64,000 bases of DNA from Elusimicrobia bacterium GWA2_62_23 (lineage in GTDB: Bacteria > Elusimicrobiota > Elusimicrobia > Elusimicrobiales > UBA9959): positions 126,879 through 190,878 of the forward strand of contig MGTV01000008.1 of NCBI GenBank assembly GCA_001799635.1, read 5' to 3'. Position 1 is the first letter of the stretch, and every line of letters begins with the position of its first letter. Below the pieces are notes generated by a model. It saw only the letters and a program-made list of their open reading frames with translations, did not search any database and was not told the origin of the DNA. Of this stretch, positions 47,827 to 56,122 are shown one piece after another. The position numbers were made by a program, and so were the translations under genes.

Positions 47827-49201
47827 GATTTTCAGAATGTGTTTGGCTCTGACTTCCCTTCTGGCCTTTTGCGACCTCTCTTACGGCGGGGTCTGGCAGG
47901 ATTCCAACTCGGTAGCCGAGGAGACGGCTGTACTGTATGCGAATCTTGGCAAGAGCCCGGAACCCCTGGCCTTTTCCGTTTCTTCGCAAACCAATGTGGC
48001 GGAATACGACGAGGCCTGGGTCGATTATTCCCTGAATTCCGCCATCGAACCGGCGGCCATGGTCTTTGAATTGGACCTGACGGCCCGGTCGCCGTATACC
48101 CGCCGCTACATCAAGGTTAACGCCACCGCGGTAGAAGCAAGATACCTGCCAGTGCCTGCCCTGGAGTTGTCGGCCGGGAGTGAGTCTTGGGTCCCCAAGG
48201 ACCGCAAGTTCTTCTTCTCTAAACTCTTCGACGCCAAGCCTGACGGGAAATGGCGGTACGCCATGCTGGGCAATATTCTGATGGCTCAGGTTCGCTTGCG
48301 GGTACCGCTCTCCGGATTGGCTGCCATGGACATTTACCTGCCTCCGGACGCGGATATCGTAGGGCTCAATCTCCGCCTCGCCTCTTCCGAACGGTGGCTT
48401 CTGGAGAGAATTGTTGAGTCCCCGGTATTGCCGGCCCAGGATATCCATTCCGGCATGGAAAAATTCCGGCGCATAGACCTTAAACGCATGCTCTTGGAGC
48501 AGCTGCCCGGCTGCCCCACTCCGCATCTCAAAGAGATATCGGTGTTCATCCGGCAGGCGGCTGACGCGCCGCCGGTACGCAACCCCGTAGCAAGGGTATT
48601 GCTGCAGCGGTTGGCATACGACCTCGACCTTCCGGAGGATGGGGGGCTAATCCTCAAAATGCAGTCCAGAACCAAGCTTCTTTCCGGGGGGAAGCGGAGG
48701 CTGGTTGTGCAGCTGGAGGGTGCGAAAGCTTTTGGTGACGCGTTTGTAACGGGGGGGCGCCTTCGGGCTGTCTATGCCCGCGGCTCTAGGCCTGCCGGCA
48801 TAAACACAGGTAAAGTATCGCTTGTAATGCTTGCCGCCCCGCCCGCTCCTCCACCGGCGGTGAAAAATGCCATGCCGGCGAAAAGTGCTTACGATCCACT
48901 GGATAGCGCGAAGCTCAAAGCCGATTTCCTGCTTGTATTCGCGGCTATGTCTGGCATTTTCTGTCTTGTAGCGGTTTTCCGGAGGTTACTTGCGCCGCGG
49001 CTGCCTACATGGCTCAAGGATTTATTAAAAGAAGGCTACCGGATATATTTTCTGCTAGCCTGCGCGCTGCTGCTGCCGGCAGCGCTTATAACGCTCACCG
49101 GCCGCGCTCGCGCGGCCGATCCGGCGGCGGCGTTGGCCTGGCTTTGCATAGCCATGGGAGCGATGAGCATGGGGAAGGATATTTTCTTCCCAAGGAAGTG
49201 A
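47819..49201 (+). CDS. exported protein with signal peptide and C-terminal TM segments, unknown function
   Basis: N-terminal 'MNKIFRMCLALTSLLAFCDLSYG'; C-terminal 'LLVFAAMSGIFCLVAVF' and 'YFLLACALLLPAALITL'; overlaps previous gene. Confidence 0.65.
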   Translation: MNKIFRMCLALTSLLAFCDLSYGGVWQDSNSVAEETAVLYANLGKSPEPLAFSVSSQTNVAEYDEAWVDYSLNSAIEPAAMVFELDLTARSPYTRRYIKVNATAVEARYLPVPALELSAGSESWVPKDRKFFFSKLFDAKPDGKWRYAMLGNILMAQVRLRVPLSGLAAMDIYLPPDADIVGLNLRLASSERWLLERIVESPVLPAQDIHSGMEKFRRIDLKRMLLEQLPGCPTPHLKEISVFIRQAADAPPVRNPVARVLLQRLAYDLDLPEDGGLILKMQSRTKLLSGGKRRLVVQLEGAKAFGDAFVTGGRLRAVYARGSRPAGINTGKVSLVMLAAPPAPPPAVKNAMPAKSAYDPLDSAKLKADFLLVFAAMSGIFCLVAVFRRLLAPRLPTWLKDLLKEGYRIYFLLACALLLPAALITLTGRARAADPAAALAWLCIAMGAMSMGKDIFFPRK

Positions 49202-50955
49202 TATGTGCGGAGGTGTATGTGCGGTTAACTGAGCGCTTACTTCAGCCTGCCGCGGCTTTTGCGGTTTACTTCTGTTTTTCCGTATTCTTGACCTGGCCGC
49301 TGGTCTTGGCCCCCGGCTCGGTCCTGCTGGGCGGTCCAGGGGACGCGGCTGGCACTGTTTGGACGCTTTGGTCCGGGTTTATTTCCACTTCGGCCACCAA
49401 CATGCTAGGTGCCCCATACGGGTTTGTCCTGCCGCGCACATTCTCCCAGCCGGTAGCTGACTTCCTGATGACGTCCATGGCGAGCCTTTTTGGCGCTGTG
49501 CCGGGCTATAACCTGCTTGTGCTGGCCAGTTTTCCGCTCACGGCATTAGCCGCCTTCCTGTGCCTGCGCTCCTTAGTGAAGAACGGCTTAGCGGCGTTCT
49601 TCGGTGGCCTGGTTTTTGGTTTTGCACCGCCGGCCCTGGCTCACGGCGCGGGGGGGCACCTCAATTTTTCGCTGAACATATTCGTCCCGCTGTTGGTGCT
49701 GGCCCTGATTCGCAACGGCGAAAAACGGACGTTCCTGTCCGCCGCGCTGGTGGGGGCCGCGTTCGCCTTGGTCACTTTGACTTCCATATACATGGGATAT
49801 TTCTGTGCCTTCGCGTGTCTGGCCTTCGCGGCTTTCGACCTGTTCATTTGGAAAAGATCGGGGCAGGTCTTCTTCCTAAATAGGGCCATTCTCAATTATT
49901 TAGTCGTTGCCTTTTTTGCCGCGCTCTTTATACTCCCTTTCGAATATAAGGCGCTGGTAGAGATGTTCTCCGGAAGCAGGACGCAACTGGTGCAGACAGG
50001 CCGGGTGCGGGACCTAGGGGCTTTGGTGGTATATTCCGTGCGCATGTGGGAATATTTCCTGCCGTCTATAGATCACCCGGTGCTTGGCCGAATCTTCGAA
50101 GGATTCATCGGGACCCACCTGCACGGCAGCAATACTACCGAGCAGACTCTTTACCTGGGGCTGGCCCCGCTGGGGCTGTTCTTTGCCGGCCTGGGTCTGT
50201 TCTTCAGGAACAAGTTCAGCCCCGAGCGCCGGTTTTACTTCCTCTTCTTCGCTATAGCCGCGGCTTTCATGGTTATAATGTCCTTCCCGCCGTATATCCC
50301 GCTGGGCCCGGTTAAGATCCCGCTGATAGGATACTTTACCCATAAGATAGCGCCCATGTTCCGGGTTTATTCCAGGTTCGGCATACTGGTGAACTTCTTT
50401 GTGGCCTGCGGGGCCGCGGTTACGCTGGCGCACCTTGCCGGTGTTATGTCTAAAACCAGGTTCTACGCGCTGGCCGGGGCCCTTACGGCGCTTCTTCTTT
50501 TTGAATACCGCGGTATTCCGCATAATTATGGCATGCAGGTTAAGCCGCCGCCGCCGGTGTACGAGTGGCTGGCCGCAGAGCCGGGAGACTTTATAGTGGC
50601 GGAATACCCCATGATGCCCAATGATGAGGCCGGCTTCTACACCTATATGCTTTGGCAGACCTTCCACCACAAGCGCCTTGTTAACGGCACGAGCCCGATA
50701 CTTAAAGAATCTTGGGACTTTTTCCAGAAGGTGAATTATCCTTCGGACCTTAAGACCTTGGAAATCCTGCGCAAGGCCGGGGTGAAATACCTGATAGTGC
50801 ACCCAGAACTTTACGCTTCCATTCCGCCGGAACTGACGAAACATTTTTCGAAAGACAGGACGGAGAAGACTTATAATAATAACGTGCCGCCGCCCGTGCT
50901 GAAGAAGCTGAAGCCGTATAAGGTCTTTGGCCAGGTTTCGGTCTACAAACTATGA
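49198..50955 (+). CDS. multi-pass membrane protein, GT-C-like, unknown function (GTG start)
   Basis: 'FAVYFCFSVFLTWPLVLAPGSVLLGGPGDAAGTVWTLW', many TM segments, C-terminal 'AEPGDFIVAEYPMMPNDEAGFYTYMLWQTFHHKRLVNG' soluble domain. Confidence 0.65.
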   Translation: MICAEVYVRLTERLLQPAAAFAVYFCFSVFLTWPLVLAPGSVLLGGPGDAAGTVWTLWSGFISTSATNMLGAPYGFVLPRTFSQPVADFLMTSMASLFGAVPGYNLLVLASFPLTALAAFLCLRSLVKNGLAAFFGGLVFGFAPPALAHGAGGHLNFSLNIFVPLLVLALIRNGEKRTFLSAALVGAAFALVTLTSIYMGYFCAFACLAFAAFDLFIWKRSGQVFFLNRAILNYLVVAFFAALFILPFEYKALVEMFSGSRTQLVQTGRVRDLGALVVYSVRMWEYFLPSIDHPVLGRIFEGFIGTHLHGSNTTEQTLYLGLAPLGLFFAGLGLFFRNKFSPERRFYFLFFAIAAAFMVIMSFPPYIPLGPVKIPLIGYFTHKIAPMFRVYSRFGILVNFFVACGAAVTLAHLAGVMSKTRFYALAGALTALLLFEYRGIPHNYGMQVKPPPPVYEWLAAEPGDFIVAEYPMMPNDEAGFYTYMLWQTFHHKRLVNGTSPILKESWDFFQKVNYPSDLKTLEILRKAGVKYLIVHPELYASIPPELTKHFSKDRTEKTYNNNVPPPVLKKLKPYKVFGQVSVYKL

Positions 50956-52079
50956 GGATAGCCATAAACGCCACGCCGCTGCTCTCCACGCTTACCGGCG
51001 TGGGGAACTATATCTTCCAGACCTCCAAGGCGCTGGCGCGCGTGGCGCCGGAGCATGAGTATTCCTATTATTACGGCTATTACACCAAGAAACTCTTCGC
51101 GGCCGAGGGGAAAGGCCTCTTCTACGAGATAAAAGAGATAGTAAAGCAGGTGCCGGCCGCCAAGAAATTCGCGCGGGCCATTAAAGACAACATCTCCCCG
51201 CTGACGTTGAAGCCCTTCGACCTGTATTTCGAGCCGAACTTCATACCGCTCAAGATCCGCGCGCGGCGCACCGTGGTGTCGGTAATGGATTTCTCTTTCG
51301 AACTGTATCCGCAGTGGCATCCCAGCGAGCGCATGGAATATTTCCGCCGGAAGTTCTGGAAGAACATAGGCCGGGCGGACCGCATAATAGCCATTTCCGA
51401 TTTTGTGAGGGACGAGGCGGTAAACAAGTTCGGTCTGCCGGCGGAGAAAGTGCGCACGGTGCGGCTGGGTTTTAACCGGGAAGTTTTCCGTCCGATGTCG
51501 CGCGAGGAGCTGGCGCCGGTCAGGGCCAAGTTCTCCCTGCCGGAAAAATTCATACTCTGCGTGGGGTCCATGGAGCCGCGCAAGAACCTTATAAATCTAC
51601 TGCGAGCTTATGTCAGCCTGCCTAAGGAGATCCGGTCCGCCTACAAGGTGGTTTTTGCCGGGTTCAAGGGCTGGGAGAATAAAGAGATAATGAGCCTGCT
51701 GGCGGAACTTAAGCGCGACGCCGTCTACCTGGGCTATATAACCGACTTCGAACTGGGCGCCCTCTACAACATGGCGACGCTCTTCGCTTATCCGTCGTTC
51801 TACGAGGGGTTTGGCCTGCCGCCGCTCGAGGCCATGGCCTGCGGCTGTCCTGTGGTGGTTTCCCGGGCGGCCAGCCTGCCGGAGGTGTGCGGCAGCGCGG
51901 CAGTCTACGTGGAGCCGTTTGACCCTTCCAGCATAGCCCGCGGCATAGAGCGCCTGGCCGGCGACCCGGTACTTCGCGCCTCGCTGCGCGAAGCCGGGCT
52001 GGCGCGGGCGGCGCAGTTCAGCTGGGAGAGCTCCGCCGCGGAGCACCTGAAGATCTTCGAGGAAGCCAGGCGAGCATGA
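50952..52079 (+). CDS. glycosyltransferase family 4
   Basis: 'MRIAINATPLLSTLTGVGNYIFQTSKAL', 'VGSMEPRKNLINLLRAY', 'PSFYEGFGLPPLEAMACGCPVVVSRAASLPEV'. Confidence 0.95.
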   Translation: MRIAINATPLLSTLTGVGNYIFQTSKALARVAPEHEYSYYYGYYTKKLFAAEGKGLFYEIKEIVKQVPAAKKFARAIKDNISPLTLKPFDLYFEPNFIPLKIRARRTVVSVMDFSFELYPQWHPSERMEYFRRKFWKNIGRADRIIAISDFVRDEAVNKFGLPAEKVRTVRLGFNREVFRPMSREELAPVRAKFSLPEKFILCVGSMEPRKNLINLLRAYVSLPKEIRSAYKVVFAGFKGWENKEIMSLLAELKRDAVYLGYITDFELGALYNMATLFAYPSFYEGFGLPPLEAMACGCPVVVSRAASLPEVCGSAAVYVEPFDPSSIARGIERLAGDPVLRASLREAGLARAAQFSWESSAAEHLKIFEEARRA

Positions 52080-53200
52080 AGGTAGCCATAGTCCACGACT
52101 GGCTTGTTACCAAGGGGGGGGCCGAGAATACCCTGGCCCAGATGCTGGCCGTGTTCCCGCAGGCGGATCTGTTCTGCCTGCTGGACTTTATTCCCGAAGC
52201 CGAGCGCGGCTTCCTGCTGAACAAGCCCTCGAAAACGTCTTTCCTGCAGAAACTCCCGCTGGCTAAAGAAAAATACCGCAGTTACCTGCCGCTTATGCCT
52301 TTTGCCGCCGAACGGCTGGATCTTTCAGGCTACGAGGTGGTGCTTTCCAGTTCTCACGCCGCGGCCAAAGGCGTAAGGGTTTCGGCCGAACAACTGCACC
52401 TCTGTTACTGTTATACGCCGTTCCGGTATGCCTGGGATTTGCGCGAACAGTATTTAAAAGAGGCCGGCCTGGACAAGGGGGTTAAAGGGCTCGCCGCCCG
52501 CGCGCTCATGGCCTGGCTGCGGCGCTGGGACGCGGACAACTCTAAGCGGGTGCATCATTTCGCCACGCTGTCGGAGTACGTGCGGGAACGCATAAAGAAC
52601 GCCTATGGCCGGGACGCCGAGGTGATCTACCCGCCTGTAGATACGGATTCCTTCACTCTTTGCGAGCAGAAAGAGGATTTCTACGTTACGGTCTCACGCC
52701 TGGTGCCGTATAAAAAGGTGGACCTGATAGTAAGGGCTTTCGCGGGGATGCCTGACAAGAAGCTGATAGTTATAGGCGACGGGCCCGACCGAGAAAAGGT
52801 ACGGGCCGCCGCCGGGCCGAACACGACTTTCCTTGGCCACGCCGGGGCGGAGGTGGTGGCCGGGCATTTGCGCAAGGCAAAAGCTTTCGTTTTCGCCGCG
52901 GAAGAGGATTTTGGCATAGCCCCGCTGGAGGCGCAGGCCTGCGGCACGCCGGTAATAGCTTACGGCCGCGGGGGGGCGTTGGAAACCATACAGGAAGGTG
53001 TGAGCGGCCTCTTCTTCCGCGAGCAGACAGAGATTTCGCTGGCCGAAGCCGTGAAGAATTTTGAAAAAGTTTTTTTCAGCCCTTCAGACTGCAGGGCCAA
53101 CAGCCTGAGGTTCTCGGAAGAGATATTCCGGAGCAAATTGAAAGCTTTTGTGGAAGGAAAGACTAGCGAGCGCCGTCCCGCTTCAGCACAACCCCGATAG
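52076..53200 (+). CDS. glycosyltransferase family 4
   Basis: 'MKVAIVHDWLVTKGGAENTLAQMLAVFPQADLF', 'VSRLVPYKKVDLIVRAF', 'EEDFGIAPLEAQACGTPVIAYGRGGALETI'. Confidence 0.95.
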   Translation: MKVAIVHDWLVTKGGAENTLAQMLAVFPQADLFCLLDFIPEAERGFLLNKPSKTSFLQKLPLAKEKYRSYLPLMPFAAERLDLSGYEVVLSSSHAAAKGVRVSAEQLHLCYCYTPFRYAWDLREQYLKEAGLDKGVKGLAARALMAWLRRWDADNSKRVHHFATLSEYVRERIKNAYGRDAEVIYPPVDTDSFTLCEQKEDFYVTVSRLVPYKKVDLIVRAFAGMPDKKLIVIGDGPDREKVRAAAGPNTTFLGHAGAEVVAGHLRKAKAFVFAAEEDFGIAPLEAQACGTPVIAYGRGGALETIQEGVSGLFFREQTEISLAEAVKNFEKVFFSPSDCRANSLRFSEEIFRSKLKAFVEGKTSERRPASAQPR

Positions 53201-54605
53201 TCCGAAAGAAAATCATAACGTCCAGCCACAGGTTCCAGTTCTTCACGTACCAGCTGTCCATGGCTATGCGGAAAGCGTAGTCCTGGTTGTTGCGGCCGCT
53301 CACCTGCCACAGGCCGGTGATGCCGGGCGGCAGGGCGTGTATTACCGGGCTCTCTTCCTTTATATAGTCCCACTCGCGCGGCAGGTAGGGGCGGGGGCCT
53401 ATAAGGCTCATTTCGCCGCGCAGCACGTTGAGGATCTGCGGCAGTTCGTCCAGCGAGGTCTTGCGCAGGATATTGCCCACGCGCGTTATGCGCGGGTCGT
53501 CGGTGAGCTTCCAGAATTTGTCGTACTCTTCCCGGGCGGTCTGGCTGTTCTCCAGCAGTTCCTGCAGGCGGGCTTCGGCGTCGGGCAGCATGGTGCGGAA
53601 TTTGTAGCAGTAGAACTCTCTGGCTTTCTTGCCGAGGCGCTTCTGCTTAAGGAGCGCGGGGCCGCTTGAGTCGAGTTTTACTATCAGGGCGATCAGCAGC
53701 ATTATCGGCAGGAAGACTATGGCTATGGCCAGCCCTGAGGCGTAGTCTATTACGCGCTTGGTGCCGTAGATGAGCGGGGCCGCCAGGTTGTTCTTTACCT
53801 GTATGATAATGGTCTGCTGGCGGAAGAAGTGGCGCAACTCCGTGCCGGACACGGCTATGCCGGAAATGTCGGGTATGAACAGGGTGTTCTCCGCTTTATG
53901 CTGTATGTGGTTTATTAGCTCCACCAGTTTTTCGCGGGGGAGTTCCGGTTTGGCCACTATAACGTCGTGTATGCCGCCGAAGGTTATGTAGCGCTCCAGC
54001 TTTTCCAGGTGGCGCCGCACCTTGTGGCCGGAGATCTCGTCTTCGCTGGGTTTGTCATCCACGAAGCCGGCTATGGCGTAGCCGAGGTTGGGCTCATCCT
54101 GCATGGCGGCCATGGCCTTGCGCGCGGCCTCGCCGGAACCCACTATGAGTATTTTCCTCAGCATCAGGCCGGAGTTGTAGAGGGCTTTTTTGAAGTTAAT
54201 GCGGGCAATCGGAAATACCACTAAAGAAACAAAGAACATTGTCATCACAACTATGCGGGAGTATTCGATGCCTCTCTTCATCACGAAGATCATTACCAAT
54301 ATGGCGGCCATGGCGAAGAATGCGGATTTCCACAAAAACTTTATTTCATCCCAAAATACAAAACGTCGGGAGTAACCTTCGCCATAAATAAGAATGGTTT
54401 CCCAGATGAGGAAAATCCACAGGTATTGGGATAGGTGAAAATCCCCGCTATGAAAAGTGCTGATGAAAATGGGAAGGATGTCTGCGCGGAAAGCCGCGGA
54501 AAGTTGAAAAATGAGCACTAGTGTCAGAAGGTCGAATATGAACAGGAGCAGGAGCCCCAGCCGGTTCTTGAGTTTTGGATATGAAAATTCTGTTCCCATT
54601 CCCAA
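53163..54605 (-). CDS. undecaprenyl-phosphate sugar phosphotransferase (second initiating transferase)
   Basis: 'FYCYKFRTMLPDAEARLQELLENSQTAREEYDKFWKLTDDPRITRVGNILRKTSLDELPQILNVLRGEMSLIGPRPYLPREW', 'PPGITGLWQVSGRNN'. Confidence 0.95.
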   Translation of the reverse strand: MGMGTEFSYPKLKNRLGLLLLFIFDLLTLVLIFQLSAAFRADILPIFISTFHSGDFHLSQYLWIFLIWETILIYGEGYSRRFVFWDEIKFLWKSAFFAMAAILVMIFVMKRGIEYSRIVVMTMFFVSLVVFPIARINFKKALYNSGLMLRKILIVGSGEAARKAMAAMQDEPNLGYAIAGFVDDKPSEDEISGHKVRRHLEKLERYITFGGIHDVIVAKPELPREKLVELINHIQHKAENTLFIPDISGIAVSGTELRHFFRQQTIIIQVKNNLAAPLIYGTKRVIDYASGLAIAIVFLPIMLLIALIVKLDSSGPALLKQKRLGKKAREFYCYKFRTMLPDAEARLQELLENSQTAREEYDKFWKLTDDPRITRVGNILRKTSLDELPQILNVLRGEMSLIGPRPYLPREWDYIKEESPVIHALPPGITGLWQVSGRNNQDYAFRIAMDSWYVKNWNLWLDVMIFFRTIGVVLKRDGAR

Positions 54606-54698
54606 TAGGTTACACCAAAACCGCCTTTTAAGGCAAACCGGGGGTTTGATTCTGCTCTTCTATACTGCTAAATCCGCCGTACGCTGAAGTGAGAGTCT

Positions 54699-54721
54699 CT
54701 ATCGAGGCTTCGCCTCGATAG
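54699..54721. repeat. hairpin repeat CTATCGAGGC-TTC-GCCTCGATAG (copy 1)
   Basis: Perfect 10-bp stem with TTC loop; near-identical copy at 60585-60607. Confidence 0.85.
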
Positions 54722-54727
54722 GGTCGC

Positions 54728-54758
54728 CGCCCCCCGGAAACGGGGGGTATTTTTTTTG
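54728..54758 (+). terminator. Rho-independent terminator
   Basis: CCCCCCG-GAAA-CGGGGGG followed by TATTTTTTTT. Confidence 0.85.
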
Positions 54759-54786
54759 CTGATATGTAAGATTATCCGACTGCCTA

Positions 54787-54815
54787 TTGACAGGTTATCT
54801 TTCGGCTGCTATACT
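54787..54815 (+). promoter_or_regulatory. sigma70-type promoter TTGACA-17-TATACT
   Basis: TTGACA 54787-54792, TATACT 54810-54815, GGAGGGG before ATG at 54836. Confidence 0.85.
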
Positions 54816-54835
54816 ATAAGTGCGGAGGGGAAATT

Positions 54836-55609
54836 ATGATCGGCAAAAATATTCACGCGTTGCGTGAGACACTCGGGCTGAGCCAGGAAGAGCTCGGAGC
54901 CGCGGTAAAGCTTTCACGCCCTATAATTTCGCAGATAGAGTGCGGGACGCGCAAAGTTTCGGCGGAGGAACTGCCGGCTTTTTCGCGCGCTCTCAATGCT
55001 TCCGTGGGGCAGATACTTGGCACGGCGCCGCTGCCGGACGTTTCCGTGGCGGCGGAGCCGGCGGGCGCCTACGAGGCCGCGCCGCAGCTGCGCATAAGCG
55101 TGCCGCAGCGCAATATGGACAAGTTCCGGCAGGTGCTTCTGTACGTGCTAAATTCCGTGGGCGCCAAGCCGAACATCGGGGAGACAGTGCTGTACAAGCT
55201 CCTTTACTTTATGGACTTCAACTACTACGAGAAGTACGAGGAGCAGTTTATAGGAGCCACGTACATAAAGAACCACTATGGCCCTACGCCTGTGGAGTTC
55301 CGCAAACTTATAGGGCTTATGGAGAAGCGCGGGGAGTTGATAAAGGTGGACAATAAGTATTTCAGTTTTCCGCAGACCAAGTACCTGCCTTGCAAGGCGG
55401 CGGATATTTCCGCCTTGTCCGCCCGGGAAATAAAGGTGATAGACCAGGTGCTGGGCAAGCTTTCCGATATGAACGCCGCGCAGATAAGCGACTATTCCCA
55501 CAAAGATGTGCCGTGGATGACGGCCGCGGAGGGGGAGAAGATGGATTACGAAGCGGTGTTCTACCGTACTTCGGAGTACTCGGTGCGGGAATATGGTGAC
55601 GATATTTAG
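54836..55609 (+). CDS. XRE-family HTH plus DUF4065 (Panacea) domain antitoxin-like protein
   Basis: 'NIHALRETLGLSQEELGAAVKLSRPIISQIECG'; 'VLYKLLYFMDFNYYEKYEEQFIGATYIKNHYGPTPVEFRKLIG'. Confidence 0.88.
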   Translation: MIGKNIHALRETLGLSQEELGAAVKLSRPIISQIECGTRKVSAEELPAFSRALNASVGQILGTAPLPDVSVAAEPAGAYEAAPQLRISVPQRNMDKFRQVLLYVLNSVGAKPNIGETVLYKLLYFMDFNYYEKYEEQFIGATYIKNHYGPTPVEFRKLIGLMEKRGELIKVDNKYFSFPQTKYLPCKAADISALSAREIKVIDQVLGKLSDMNAAQISDYSHKDVPWMTAAEGEKMDYEAVFYRTSEYSVREYGDDI

Positions 55610-55970
55610 GAGTGTGGTCCGCCGCGAGGAGTTTGGCCGGGACTTGAAGAAACTGCTCCGGAGGTTCCGTACGCTTGAAGAAGACCTGGCTACACTTGTG
55701 CGGACGCAGCTTAATATCTACCATAAGCTGCATGTGGATAACGGCGGCATCTTTCGCCTGACGGGGCTCCCGTTCGAAGTCCCGCAGGTCTTCAAGGTCA
55801 AGAAATTCGCGTGCAAGGCGCTTAAGGGGCGCGGGGTAAAGTCCGGCATCCGCGTTATTTACGCATATTACCCGGAGACGGACGCCGTAGAACTGGTGGA
55901 GATATATTTCAAGGCCGACCAGGTTAACGAGGACCGCCAGCGCTTGTGCAGCATCTATTCCACACATTGA
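55593..55970 (+). CDS. RelE/HigB-like toxin partner of the DUF4065 protein
   Basis: 125 aa; 'FKVKKFACKALKGRGVKSGIRVIYAYYPETDAVELVEIYFKADQVNEDRQR' RelE-like C-terminus; overlaps upstream gene. Confidence 0.75.
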   Translation: MVTIFRSVVRREEFGRDLKKLLRRFRTLEEDLATLVRTQLNIYHKLHVDNGGIFRLTGLPFEVPQVFKVKKFACKALKGRGVKSGIRVIYAYYPETDAVELVEIYFKADQVNEDRQRLCSIYSTH

Positions 55971-56056
55971 CTTCCCGCCCTGGCGAGGTTTAAACTGCAC
56001 GGCAAGTATTGCGTATTGCAATGCGCAATATTCGCATACTTGGCTACGGTTTGGCC

Positions 56057-56085
56057 TTGCGGATTTGCGCGGCGTGCTTTATACT
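56057..56085 (+). promoter_or_regulatory. putative promoter TTGCGG-17-TATACT upstream of ugd
   Basis: -35-like TTGCGG 56057-56062, TATACT 56080-56085; GAAGGAG before ATG. Confidence 0.5.
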
Positions 56086-56122
56086 GATAAAATTGTCTCC
56101 GGGTTTCCTTTGAAGGAGTTTT

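Noticed and set aside
53163-53200. 38-bp convergent overlap between GT4 and sugar transferase as a regulatory antisense device
   Set aside because: Short 3' overlaps between convergent genes are common; no further signal seen
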